The notes beneath the pieces were generated by a model. It was not told where the DNA came from and searched no databases. It worked only from the letters and a program-made list of their open reading frames with translations. This document shows positions 1-7,345 of a stretch of 30,963 nt of DNA, piece after piece (the stretch's first letter is position 1; each line of letters opens with the position of its first letter). The stretch is from contig JAFRQC010000137.1 in assembly GCA_017428805.1 (NCBI GenBank), forward strand, positions 1 to 30,963, read 5' to 3'. The stretch is from Prevotella sp. (GTDB taxonomy: Bacteria; Bacteroidota; Bacteroidia; Bacteroidales; Bacteroidaceae). The translations under genes were made by a program, and so were the position numbers.

Positions 1-62
1 AGTCCACTCTGTTTCCAGTCCTCATGGATCTGACGGAACTGTTCGATTGTCATGTATGTCAT
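1..62 (-). CDS. N-terminal fragment of a probable IS66-type accessory transposase protein
   Basis: Only the first 20 codons lie in the window; the gene runs off the left edge. The start ATG is at 62 (reading MTYMTIEQFRQIHEDWKQSG) and a second possible start is the Met at codon 4. The pattern of an acidic/aromatic helix followed by W-K-x-S-G resembles the first helix of the small helix-turn-helix proteins encoded at the head of IS66-like elements, where the motif continues SGL-S-x-x-x-F/Y-C. That is family recall from 20 residues, so it is tentative. A good Bacteroidetes promoter lies just upstream. If correct, an insertion sequence borders the restriction-modification island. Confidence 0.45.
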   Translation of the reverse strand, partial: MTYMTIEQFRQIHEDWKQSG

Positions 63-84
63 ACGCGATAAAATTAAATACCGC

Positions 85-116
85 GCAAAGGTACGGACAA
101 AATCTCAGTCTGGAAA
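85..116 (-). promoter_or_regulatory. Bacteroidetes-type promoter for the left-edge gene
   Basis: On the minus strand TACCTTTGC (93-85) matches the -7 consensus TAnnTTTGC. TTTC at 116-113, 19 bp upstream, is one base from the -33 TTTG. It would start transcription about 15 bases ahead of the ATG at 62. Confidence 0.55.
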
Positions 117-229
117 TACGGGGTTCACTGATGGCTTACTTCCTTTTGAAAAGCTCATAACAGGAACATTCCTTGATGTGCGTTTTCCAAACGGTTTTAT
201 TGAAGAATATTGGTGGTTCGCTGAATAAA

Positions 230-262
230 TTTGTGGTTGAAGGACAATGTTTGTACCTTTGC
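230..262 (+). promoter_or_regulatory. Strong Bacteroidetes-type promoter with no gene behind it
   Basis: TTTG at 230-233, a 20 bp spacer and TACCTTTGC at 254-262 match the Bacteroidales consensus exactly. Transcription would begin near 268 and run rightward, toward the 3' end of the convergent restriction operon. No credible reading frame follows; a strong hairpin lies 60 bp downstream. Confidence 0.6.
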
Positions 263-267
263 ACCAT

Positions 268-363
268 CAAAACGCAGTTAGTTTTTTCATCATAGATTAG
301 GTTATTGTTAGTTAATTGGTTAGTAAGAAGTATCGGGGTCGCAGGGATGCGGCCCCGATGCTT
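268..363 (+). ncRNA. Candidate short transcript between a promoter and a hairpin
   Basis: A consensus promoter at 230-262 is followed within about 100 bases by a 16 bp stem with a 4 base loop (328-363), and there is no open frame between them. This is the layout of a small RNA, or of a leader whose gene was lost. The weak point is the absence of a clear T-run after the stem (ATTTCC). It could equally be an orphan leader left by rearrangement, or the stem may serve only the restriction operon. Confidence 0.3.
328..363. terminator. Strong hairpin, possible terminator of the restriction operon
   Basis: Arms 328-343 and 348-363 pair over 16 positions, with two G-T wobbles, around the loop GGGA; the core is ATCGGGGTCGCA against TGCGGCCCCGAT. 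It lies 55 bp beyond the stop codon of the last restriction gene (minus strand) and downstream of the plus-strand promoter at 230-262. It could end transcription from either side, although neither flank has a long T-run. Confidence 0.45.
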
Positions 364-418
364 ATTTCCAACCATGAATATACATCCTGAAAGTTAATCG
401 ATGGTGCCAGCTGCTCTT

Positions 419-2422
419 TTACACTTCTGCTACATCCAAGCTATAGTCTTCCGCTATTTCATTTCTGAATTGGGAAACCAGTTTGTTCCATTTTTGGGCA
501 TTCATTTCTGGAACGTTTGCTTGGAAGTCGAAATCTTCAGACCATATAGATGTAACGTCTTTCCATCCATATTCTACCTCTGAACAAAAGAGTGTTTTCA
601 AGTGGTTGTAGACAAGAGAATCATCCGATAAATGTTTTGACAATGAGATTAGAGGGACAACTTGTGTCTTTGTCTTTTCCCACAATCTGGCGATTGAAGA
701 AAGTTCCTTCTTCTTTAATGCATCATGAAGATTTTGTCCTAATCTATAGTTGTATATATTGAAGTCTGGTTTGATTTCCTCAAAGATGCCTATAACTCCA
801 TGTTTCCTTCTTTCATATGCAAATAGTAACGCCCTGTCATCGTTGAAAGCAGAGAAGACCTTGCCGTTAAGCAATCTGAAATGCTTGTCAACGGCTTCCA
901 TTCTGTCACCCTTTGACTGGAGCAGATAGAAATGATATTTTCTTTTCAGTTCTTCTATTAAGTTCTTCTTGAATTTCTCCCGAATACGATTCCTATACGC
1001 CTCATCCACTCTTCCTGAAGCATACGAAGCCAGAACAAATAGGAAATTGATGCTGTATTTTAGCACAAATAGCGTATCACGGTCAAACAGCCGATTCACA
1101 TGGTGGAAGCGTTTCTCGACGGCAGGATTCCCTTCTTTATCTTCCTCCTGTTCCAGTTCTGCCTCTATATAAGTAAGGTGTAATGGATTCACCATCCCTC
1201 GGATAAAAAAGTTTGGCGTGATATTATAGCCTTCCGTCACATCGTCATAATAGTTCCCTCTTCCTATCTGCTTACTTGATGACGTCACGTCCATATTCAT
1301 CTGTATGACATTCTTGGCGTAGGTGAACTGCTTATAGATAGAGTTCTCTCCTGGGTTGTGCCCCTCCTTGTAATACTTACTGTCGCCTATATAATAGATG
1401 TCATCCTCACGAACCAATGAGCCGTAGTGATAGATATGGTCAACAATCTTTCCGTCAGGCTGGTCCTTCAATTTCTCGTTCTTATCCTTTGTATCATCGC
1501 TGATCAATGTATCAATCATGTCTTCAAACACCATGTTGAAGTTCCTCACCATCAGCGATTCCTCATGCATCCTATTGCTCTTCATATCCTGTGCTTTCTT
1601 GAAAAACACATTGAGCAATTGCCACAACTTCACTAGTTCATCTTTGAAGTATTTCCTTCTGATGTTCCTCAGTAGTCGTGTCCCTTTCCCTGATTCTATC
1701 AGCTTTTCCACATCATTAGGATAAGTCTGATAGTTTACATTTCTAAGAATACGGAAGTGATACTTGTTGTGTAGATAGTCGAGTACAGAGAAGAACAACA
1801 CGATCAATTCCTCGTCATAGTTGATGACTTTCGACTTATTGCGAAACTCCGTATAGACAGGATCCCCCTCTTGCAGCCATGGTTGAACCTTACTGATGGT
1901 CTTCTGCCAATTGATTTTGTTGTGGCCTTGCGAATTAATCCTTGCTATATAAGTGAAGAGATTCCTATGCTCATTGTTGAAGCGTATCAGCTGGAGAATG
2001 ATGTTGATCCAAGTCTCACTGTTATCGCCATTTACAGACTCCACATTCTGCACCTCCACTGATTCCGTAATGTTTTCAGGGTTGTGCCTTTCCTGATAGT
2101 GGGCAATGGCCCTATATATCCATGTGGAAAGGTTAAAGACTTCGTCGAAATATTGCGACTTCAACAAAGGATTCTTTTCATCCTTTGTGTCTATAATATC
2201 CTCAGGATCAAACAGCCCAAAGGCTTTCTCTTGATTATTCTCGTCAATGTTGATAAAAACCTTAGGCAGAATAAAAACGGAGTCTTCAGCTTTCGATGAG
2301 TAATAATAACCCACATATGGAATCGTCACCCTTCCATCTTTGAGGTACATCACATAGTGGTCGTGCAGAAACTCTTTCACGACGTCCCACTTGTAAACGT
2401 ATTCCTCAAAGAATATCTTCAT
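419..2422 (-). CDS. LlaJI/McrC-like restriction endonuclease subunit
   Basis: A 667-residue protein, the last gene of the four-gene operon. Its start overlaps the stop of the McrB-like gene by ATGA (2419-2422), a sign of translational coupling. In the middle a PD-(D/E)xK-type core is visible: PDGKIVDHIYHYG, then a beta strand ending IGDSKYYKEG, where VD and D-x-K would be the metal-binding and catalytic residues. This is the arrangement of McrC and of the DNA-cutting subunit of LlaJI systems. The N-terminal 250 residues and the C-terminal third (rich in charged helices) are not recognised and may bind DNA or the partner AAA+ ring. It probably cuts DNA only with the GTPase subunit. The assignment rests on the core motif and on gene context; a general McrC/DUF2357-type nuclease is the alternative. 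Confidence 0.72.
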   Translation of the reverse strand: MKIFFEEYVYKWDVVKEFLHDHYVMYLKDGRVTIPYVGYYYSSKAEDSVFILPKVFINIDENNQEKAFGLFDPEDIIDTKDEKNPLLKSQYFDEVFNLSTWIYRAIAHYQERHNPENITESVEVQNVESVNGDNSETWINIILQLIRFNNEHRNLFTYIARINSQGHNKINWQKTISKVQPWLQEGDPVYTEFRNKSKVINYDEELIVLFFSVLDYLHNKYHFRILRNVNYQTYPNDVEKLIESGKGTRLLRNIRRKYFKDELVKLWQLLNVFFKKAQDMKSNRMHEESLMVRNFNMVFEDMIDTLISDDTKDKNEKLKDQPDGKIVDHIYHYGSLVREDDIYYIGDSKYYKEGHNPGENSIYKQFTYAKNVIQMNMDVTSSSKQIGRGNYYDDVTEGYNITPNFFIRGMVNPLHLTYIEAELEQEEDKEGNPAVEKRFHHVNRLFDRDTLFVLKYSINFLFVLASYASGRVDEAYRNRIREKFKKNLIEELKRKYHFYLLQSKGDRMEAVDKHFRLLNGKVFSAFNDDRALLFAYERRKHGVIGIFEEIKPDFNIYNYRLGQNLHDALKKKELSSIARLWEKTKTQVVPLISLSKHLSDDSLVYNHLKTLFCSEVEYGWKDVTSIWSEDFDFQANVPEMNAQKWNKLVSQFRNEIAEDYSLDVAEV

Positions 2423-3861
2423 TTCTCCTCTTCTATATAACGGATAAAGCCTTTCAGAATTGTTGACCTTTTTGACAGGTCATATAATTCATTAAACGAG
2501 AATTCCACCAGTTTGTCTTCTTCTGCATAATAACGGAAGATGGCATCGTTTGTCTGATAGTTGTCCTTGCCAACCTCACTCCACAGATAAAACATCACCT
2601 TGTCGCAGAATTCCTTTTCGTCTACACTATCTTTGATGAAGAAATTGCCCATCTGCTTGTCTTCAGAAGAAGTGACTTTCTTGATCTTTCCATTAACTGC
2701 CTTTAAGAACTCGTGCCAATTGTGTGGCTCACCACCAATGATAATTTCAAACTTTCCTGATTCAGCGTTCTCATAATCAATGGGCACGTACTCCCAACTC
2801 CAACGACGCTTGAAGGCAGAATCCATTGGGAAAAGGCTCTGATCACTTGTATTCATCGAAGCGATAATGCTCAGATTGGGAGGCAGACATAGCTTATCAT
2901 TCATAATACCTTCGCTGCCTTCAGGCAAATGCTCTACCAGATAATCCCTCAGATCGTGGTCGGCCTTGATAGGGTACTCAGAATAGCCATCCTTTTTCCT
3001 GTCTAACAACTGGAACAAGTCACCAAATATCTGAGCGCAGTTACCTCGATTAATCTCCTCAATGATTAGATAATACGGATGTTCCAAATCATTCCACGCA
3101 GCCACGTATGCATCCGTAAATGCCTGAGGTACGAATTTATAAGTGATTTTCTTCTCATCATCCTCTTCATAAGGCACAGGCTTATAGCAGCCCACAAATG
3201 AAGCGTAGTCTGTATCAGGATGGAATGTGGTTCTGAACACCTTGGTCTCGTCCTGCTCATATTGTTTTTTGATAGTCCAGGACTTACCTGAGCCAGGAGT
3301 GCCAAAGTAGATTTTCTGTTCTAATTTGTAGTCCTCAATGGGCTTATATGATTGATAAGAAAAATCTTTAGTGTATTCATTAATATACGAAATAAGTCGT
3401 AATTCATAAATATCATCTATGTTCTTTATGAAAATAAGTTTTGAATGAGCCTGTATTAAAAATTGTCTAATATTGAAGCCAGAATCATCTTTTAGATTTT
3501 TAAGATATATCCGTCCATCGTCTCGTTTAAACATATGAACTATATATGAGGCTTTTTCGTTTAGACCAAATTTTGTTTGAATCATTTCGTAATATGATTC
3601 AAACAAATAATTGCTATAATTACATAGTGTAGAACCTTTAGATGTGGTAGTATAAAGAGGAAGTTTATTAACCAAAACTCCCAATGCTTTTAGGAAATCT
3701 TCTTTGTAAATGACAAATTCCATTTGAGGATTATCAACCCCACCAAGAAGTTCAAAAATATCATTAGACAAATTTAAGCTTGTTTCTCCAGAGTTCTTTC
3801 GTTCTTTTTTATAATATGAATCCTGTGACCATACTACTTTTTCAATACTCTTATTAGGCAT
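2419..3861 (-). CDS. McrB-like AAA+ GTPase subunit of a LlaJI-type restriction system
   Basis: A 480-residue protein. The first 185 residues are unassigned and probably recognise DNA. The AAA+ module follows: Walker A GTPGSGKS near residue 193, Walker B YLIIEEINRGN near 285, and MNTSDQSLFPMDSAFKRRW near 355, the McrB-family signature with sensor and arginine residues. McrB-type proteins hydrolyse GTP, form rings and move DNA or activate a McrC-type nuclease; the nuclease gene follows directly. It overlaps the upstream methyltransferase by 8 bp and the downstream nuclease by 4 bp. In LlaJI of Lactococcus both restriction subunits are needed for cutting, and the same division of labour is inferred here. 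The N-terminal half is markedly AT-rich. Confidence 0.85.
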   Translation of the reverse strand: MPNKSIEKVVWSQDSYYKKERKNSGETSLNLSNDIFELLGGVDNPQMEFVIYKEDFLKALGVLVNKLPLYTTTSKGSTLCNYSNYLFESYYEMIQTKFGLNEKASYIVHMFKRDDGRIYLKNLKDDSGFNIRQFLIQAHSKLIFIKNIDDIYELRLISYINEYTKDFSYQSYKPIEDYKLEQKIYFGTPGSGKSWTIKKQYEQDETKVFRTTFHPDTDYASFVGCYKPVPYEEDDEKKITYKFVPQAFTDAYVAAWNDLEHPYYLIIEEINRGNCAQIFGDLFQLLDRKKDGYSEYPIKADHDLRDYLVEHLPEGSEGIMNDKLCLPPNLSIIASMNTSDQSLFPMDSAFKRRWSWEYVPIDYENAESGKFEIIIGGEPHNWHEFLKAVNGKIKKVTSSEDKQMGNFFIKDSVDEKEFCDKVMFYLWSEVGKDNYQTNDAIFRYYAEEDKLVEFSFNELYDLSKRSTILKGFIRYIEEEK

Positions 3862-4930
3862 AGTTATCTTGTATTATAGTGTTTGTTATCAAATAATTGA
3901 GTACTGCATATATAGTGTTTACGCTGACAGCGTTACCTGCTTGCTTATACATCGCCCCATTCGCCACTCTCGCACGACCTGCATTATCAGCGAAGTTATT
4001 TGGGAAACCTTGAAGCATAAATGCTTCTTTGGGCGTCAACTTGCGTATTGGTATTCTTGCAAGTTCCTCTTTGGTCATTCTTTCGGAGGGTCTGTCTTCA
4101 CCATTAGATTGAATAAACAAATCGCTATAGTAGTTGTCTTGACAAGCACGATGCATCTTGTGCATTGTTGCAGTTAAAGGCCTTGCCACAACTTGGTCTA
4201 TCTCTGAATTTGATCTAAATCCTGCGCTACCATCGCTCAATAGAGTCGGCTTGATTCTTTCTGACAAATAGTATTTCCCGTCTACTTGTTTGTCGAGGAT
4301 GTCAATTGTTGAGTCATAAAAGTTCAACGAACAATGATTTCTGTCAATTTGGGCAAATGCATCTCTTACTAGTTCAGCATTAAACTCAAAGTTTCCCATA
4401 TGTCTGCGTCTTGCAAAGATAATAGCTCTGTTACGCTTCTGAGGTAAGCCAAAGTCATTGGAGTTAAAAACGTCCATTTTGACATTATATCCAGCATCTT
4501 CCAATTCTTTTCTGATAACAGCGATAGTATTTCCTCCATCATGACGCATTAGATTCTTGACGTTTTCCAAGAGCACATAACGTGGCTGCCTGGCGTTAAT
4601 CATGTCCATAATACGAAAAAACATCTGACCTCGTTCTTCCTCAAATCCCTCTTGACTTCCCATCATACTGAACGTCTGGCAAGGAAATCCACCAGAAAGC
4701 AATTCATAGCGAGGAAGGGCTCTCATAGCTCTTGCGTCATTTACGAATTCCACGATATTCCCCATTGCTACTTCACCTGCCGTATCGTAATTGGCATTAT
4801 ATGTAGTAACAGCGTTCCTGTCTATTTCGGAATAGGCAACTGTTTGAATAAGAAAACCAAGGTCTTGAGTAATCAAATCCATTGCCCTACGAAAACCTCC
4901 GACTCCGGCAAACAACTCTACGTGATTCAT
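3854..4930 (-). CDS. DNA (cytosine-5-)-methyltransferase, second of the pair
   Basis: A 358-residue C5-cytosine methyltransferase with its motifs in order: motif I VELFAGVGGF at the N-terminus (S-adenosylmethionine binding), motif IV GGFPCQTFSM with the catalytic Cys of PC, motif VI LLENVKNL, motif VIII QKRNRAIIFAR, a target-recognition stretch of about 90 residues, motif IX around LTPKEAFMLQGFP, and motif X QAGNAVSVNTIYAVL. All motifs are intact, so activity is expected. Its start overlaps the stop of the first methyltransferase by ATGA (4927-4930). Two methyltransferases are typical of systems with an asymmetric target, one for each strand; LlaJI recognises GACGC/GCGTC, but the target here cannot be read from sequence alone. 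Confidence 0.93.
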   Translation of the reverse strand: MNHVELFAGVGGFRRAMDLITQDLGFLIQTVAYSEIDRNAVTTYNANYDTAGEVAMGNIVEFVNDARAMRALPRYELLSGGFPCQTFSMMGSQEGFEEERGQMFFRIMDMINARQPRYVLLENVKNLMRHDGGNTIAVIRKELEDAGYNVKMDVFNSNDFGLPQKRNRAIIFARRRHMGNFEFNAELVRDAFAQIDRNHCSLNFYDSTIDILDKQVDGKYYLSERIKPTLLSDGSAGFRSNSEIDQVVARPLTATMHKMHRACQDNYYSDLFIQSNGEDRPSERMTKEELARIPIRKLTPKEAFMLQGFPNNFADNAGRARVANGAMYKQAGNAVSVNTIYAVLNYLITNTIIQDNYA

Positions 4931-6054
4931 ACAAACTTCATGATGCCGTCTCCTATAGCCTTTGCCAGTTTCACGGGAACTGCATTACCCACTTGGGCAT
5001 ACCACATGTTCTGTGAACCTGTTATGACGTAGTCATCTGGGAATGTTTGGATGCGAGCCGCCTCTCTCGGACTAAGCCCTCTTGCTTCCCAAGGATGGAT
5101 ATACATATTGCAATCGAACTTCATGTGCGAAGTAATCGTCTTGCAGATTTGGCTTTCATCCAACTTGAAATATTTGTCCTTAAAGATTTCATTACGCCTT
5201 TTGTATGGCATGATGTCTGCAATGGATTCATGCAACGAGTTTGCACCTTGTGGAAGTCTTCTATATATCTCAATATCTCTCTCGTTATTGTAGCGATTCT
5301 TATGATTGAAGAGTTTGGTAATTATCCTGTCGCCGTTAATAAAATGATAGAAATCAGTTTTAGGATAATCGAAATCACGTTCTGTCAAACCAGAACAAAT
5401 ATCTTCTATTCCACTTTGGCCTTTCTCTTTCTTTGATTCAAGATGTGGTAGTCCAAACAATGCATCTCGTAATACAAATGCTTCACGTTTGTTTTTGTCA
5501 ATCTCTGCAAAGATGGCCTTAGGAGAAACGCCCATGCGATTACCAATCATAATAAATCGCTCCCTGTTTTGAGGAACGCCAAAGTCTTGTGCTTTCAAAA
5601 CAGCATAATCATACTGGTAGTCATCGCCAAGATATTCTTTGAAATTCTGGATGACTTCCCCAATCTTATTCATCATACCCTTAACATTCTCCATAATGAA
5701 GAATTGGGGGCGAACATTCCGTAAGAATATCAAGAATTGTTTATAAAGTCCATTTCTTGGATCATCAAGAATTCTTTGTCTGTTTGCCATCGAGAATCCT
5801 TGACAAGGCGGTCCGCCACATACAAGCGTTATGCTCTCGAACATATCTCTGTATTCTTTGATATGCTCATTGAGCATGGCGATGTCACCTATATAATAAT
5901 GTTCATCAGAAAGATTATGGTTGACCTTGTATGTATTAGCAAACTGTTCAACGATCTCATTAACAAACCAGGGTGTAAATCCCGCTTGTTCCAGGCCAAG
6001 GCTTAATCCACCACAGCCTGCAAAAAGGTCTATTAATTTATATTTCTTTGTCAT
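4927..6054 (-). CDS. DNA (cytosine-5-)-methyltransferase, first gene of the restriction operon
   Basis: A 375-residue C5-cytosine methyltransferase. Motif I is LIDLFAGCGGLSLG, motif IV GGPPCQGFSMANRQR (catalytic Cys), motif VI MENVKGMM, motif VIII QNRERFIMIG, then a target-recognition region, and motifs IX-X RIQTFPDDY and QVGNAVPVKLAKAIG. The start is placed at 6054 (MTKKYKLIDLF) because motif I begins a few residues later, as in the family. The frame is open to an ATG at 6111, but the added 19 residues (MSLRVCLFCASF...) do not look like family sequence. It is only about 40% identical by eye to its neighbour in the shared motifs and differs in the recognition region, consistent with methylating the other strand of an asymmetric site. 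No clear promoter is visible right next to the start. Confidence 0.93.
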   Translation of the reverse strand: MTKKYKLIDLFAGCGGLSLGLEQAGFTPWFVNEIVEQFANTYKVNHNLSDEHYYIGDIAMLNEHIKEYRDMFESITLVCGGPPCQGFSMANRQRILDDPRNGLYKQFLIFLRNVRPQFFIMENVKGMMNKIGEVIQNFKEYLGDDYQYDYAVLKAQDFGVPQNRERFIMIGNRMGVSPKAIFAEIDKNKREAFVLRDALFGLPHLESKKEKGQSGIEDICSGLTERDFDYPKTDFYHFINGDRIITKLFNHKNRYNNERDIEIYRRLPQGANSLHESIADIMPYKRRNEIFKDKYFKLDESQICKTITSHMKFDCNMYIHPWEARGLSPREAARIQTFPDDYVITGSQNMWYAQVGNAVPVKLAKAIGDGIMKFV

Positions 6055-6109
6055 AATGCCCCTAAAGGCACGGCAGAAGCTGGCACAAAACAAGCAGACT
6101 CGTAAAGAC

Positions 6110-6140
6110 ATTGCAGCTTCACGAGAAGACGTAGTTTTGC
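6110..6140 (+). promoter_or_regulatory. Plus-strand promoter-like pair, divergent from the restriction operon
   Basis: TAGTTTTGC at 6132-6140 fits TAnnTTTGC, with ATTG at 6110-6113 and an 18 bp spacer. It points away from the methyltransferase gene. The first ATG after it (6172) opens only a 15-codon frame that ends at 6219. Confidence 0.35.
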
Positions 6141-6217
6141 ACTATTACACCTGCTCATAGCTGCACTCACTATGGAATACAACTATGGCTTACAGATGTT
6201 CGCTTTAGATACTTCAT

Positions 6218-6331
6218 AACCGGCCAGTTTTTTAGTTCTAAATGAATTCTGTTGCTTTTAGTCACTCCGCTGGAACACAAAAAGCGTATCCATCCTTTTG
6301 GTTCCAAAGCTGAGGGAGAAACTGGCCGGTT
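6218..6331. repeat. 114 bp element with perfect 13 bp terminal inverted repeats
   Basis: AACCGGCCAGTTT (6218-6230) is matched exactly in inverted orientation by AAACTGGCCGGTT (6319-6331). Inside, an imperfect stem pairs GCTGGAACACAAAAAG with CTTTTGGTTCCAAAGC (about 6273-6312). A third partial terminal copy, TGGCCAGTTT, lies at 6411-6420. No coding capacity is visible. The layout fits a MITE-like element or a large cruciform in the leader of the restriction operon. Confidence 0.5.
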
Positions 6332-6564
6332 AAACCCTATATGCGAAACGTTCAGGAATGAATACGCCATAACGGCGCATCTTCTTCCTGAGAATCAGCA
6401 TATAATTACTTGGCCAGTTTTATTCAGCTTTTAAATCTCAGTCATAAGATACGATCTTATTTCCAACAAAATATGCAACGCCTCGCCTCAGCTTGTTCCC
6501 TCCAGAACTGCCGTGCGCCGCATTGGCCAGAGCCTCTGCAAGTGCAAACGGGACGATTGCATTT

Positions 6565-6593
6565 GCAAAAGTACGAAATATTTTGGAAACAAA
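6565..6593 (-). promoter_or_regulatory. Possible distal promoter of the restriction operon
   Basis: On the minus strand TACTTTTGC (6573-6565) is a perfect -7 box, with TTTG at 6593-6590; the spacer is short at 16 bp. It would read leftward through the inverted-repeat element to the methyltransferase start at 6054, giving a leader of about 500 bases. Confidence 0.4.
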
Positions 6594-6790
6594 GGAAGAT
6601 TTTGGAGAAAAAGATAAAATAAATCGATTTTGATGGTCTTTTGGTGGTATTGTGGTGTGTTGTAGTTGATGTGTATTCATACGAAAAGTAAATTTATTAG
6701 TATGAAAAACTTAAATCTTAATGACATTCGACATAAGTATTCAGTTAAGCTGCTATAAACCAATAAGATACATGTCTTTAAAAATATGGC

Positions 6791-7157
6791 TTAATGACAT
6801 AGAAACGACATAGAAATGACATCATAATGACATACTTCTTTCTTGCACTTTGGACAGTCCAAACCCATCCGAACCTTAGGCGTTTCTTGTGGTAACCTGG
6901 CACCTTTCTCTTAAATTCTCGAGAGAATTTGAGACTTTAGTGCCTTTAAAGTCAGACTTTACCCTAACTAAACCTCTGAATTCTCTAGAGAATTTAAAGC
7001 GGCCCTTTGTCCTTTCTTCCCCTTTGTTGCCTTCAATTATCCACTTTAGTGCCTTCAAAACCCATCGTACATGCCGACTTTATGTCTCAGTTGTGCCAAA
7101 AATATGTCGTTTTTATGTCATTAGCATGTCGTTTTTATGTCGTTTCTATGTCATTAA
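6791..7157. repeat. 367 bp inverted-repeat element with GACAT-rich ends and a palindromic core
   Basis: The first 21 bases (6791-6811, TTAATGACATAGAAACGACA plus T) are repeated exactly in inverted orientation at 7137-7157. Both ends continue as arrays of similar 11-12 bp units (6791-6833 and 7104-7161). Nested inside, about 6911-6998 is an imperfect palindrome centred on TAAAGTCAGACTTTA (6947-6961) and bounded by AAATTCTCGAGAGAATTT and AATTCTCTAGAGAATTT. Because of this symmetry the two strands translate to nearly the same peptide, which shows that those frames are not genes. It lies upstream of the polysaccharide cluster. Confidence 0.6.
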
Positions 7158-7278
7158 TGTCAATCTTTGAAGAAATGTTATCTCCTGATATACAATCATT
7201 TATGGCTCTAACTATGTTAAATGTCATTAAATATGGATTTTCTGTATCAAAGTTAAGTTGGATAAATTTCTCATGCTT

Positions 7279-7304
7279 GAGAAAGCAAATAAATTAGCTT
7301 TCTC
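7279..7304. other. Hairpin just upstream of the flippase promoter
   Basis: GAGAAAGC (7279-7286) and GCTTTCTC (7297-7304) form a perfect 8 bp stem with an AT-rich 10 base loop. It abuts the -33 region of the flippase promoter, so it could be an operator or a transcriptional barrier. Confidence 0.35.
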
Positions 7305-7336
7305 TTCGCTAACTCGAAATTTTGCACTAACTTTGC
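7305..7336 (+). promoter_or_regulatory. Promoter of the flippase gene, almost leaderless
   Basis: TAACTTTGC at 7328-7336, with TTCG at 7305-7308 (one base from TTTG) and a 19 bp spacer. Since Bacteroidetes promoters start about 7 bases after the box, the transcript would begin only about 3-5 bases before the ATG at 7346. Confidence 0.6.
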
Positions 7337-7345
7337 AGCGACAAT

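Larger units (their letters stand above)
6055..7345. other. 1.3 kb gene-free boundary between the restriction operon and the polysaccharide cluster
   Basis: No convincing protein gene was found on either strand. The stretch holds three candidate promoters (6110-6140 plus, 6565-6593 minus, 7305-7336 plus), an element bounded by 13 bp inverted repeats (6218-6331), a larger inverted-repeat element (6791-7157) and a hairpin (7279-7304). Short open frames here (for example 6172-6219, 6702-6758 and 7157-7297, all plus) have no recognisable family and may be gene remnants. The boundary character, the AT-rich operon on its left and an IS fragment at the window edge suggest an insertion hotspot. Confidence 0.6.

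Noticed and set aside
6172..6219. 15-codon frame after a promoter-like pair
   Set aside because: Too short and no ribosome-binding site; may be a fragment cut by the inverted repeat at 6218.
6438..6680. 80-codon minus-strand frame
   Set aside because: A -7 box lies within it, and the composition does not resemble a protein of this genome.
6876..7058. 60-codon open frame on the minus strand, with a similar plus-strand frame from 6889
   Set aside because: The two strands give nearly the same peptide because the DNA is palindromic; this is structure, not a gene.
7157..7297. 46-codon plus-strand frame starting MSIFEEMLSPD
   Set aside because: No family recognised, no promoter directly upstream; possibly a remnant, not strong enough to call.
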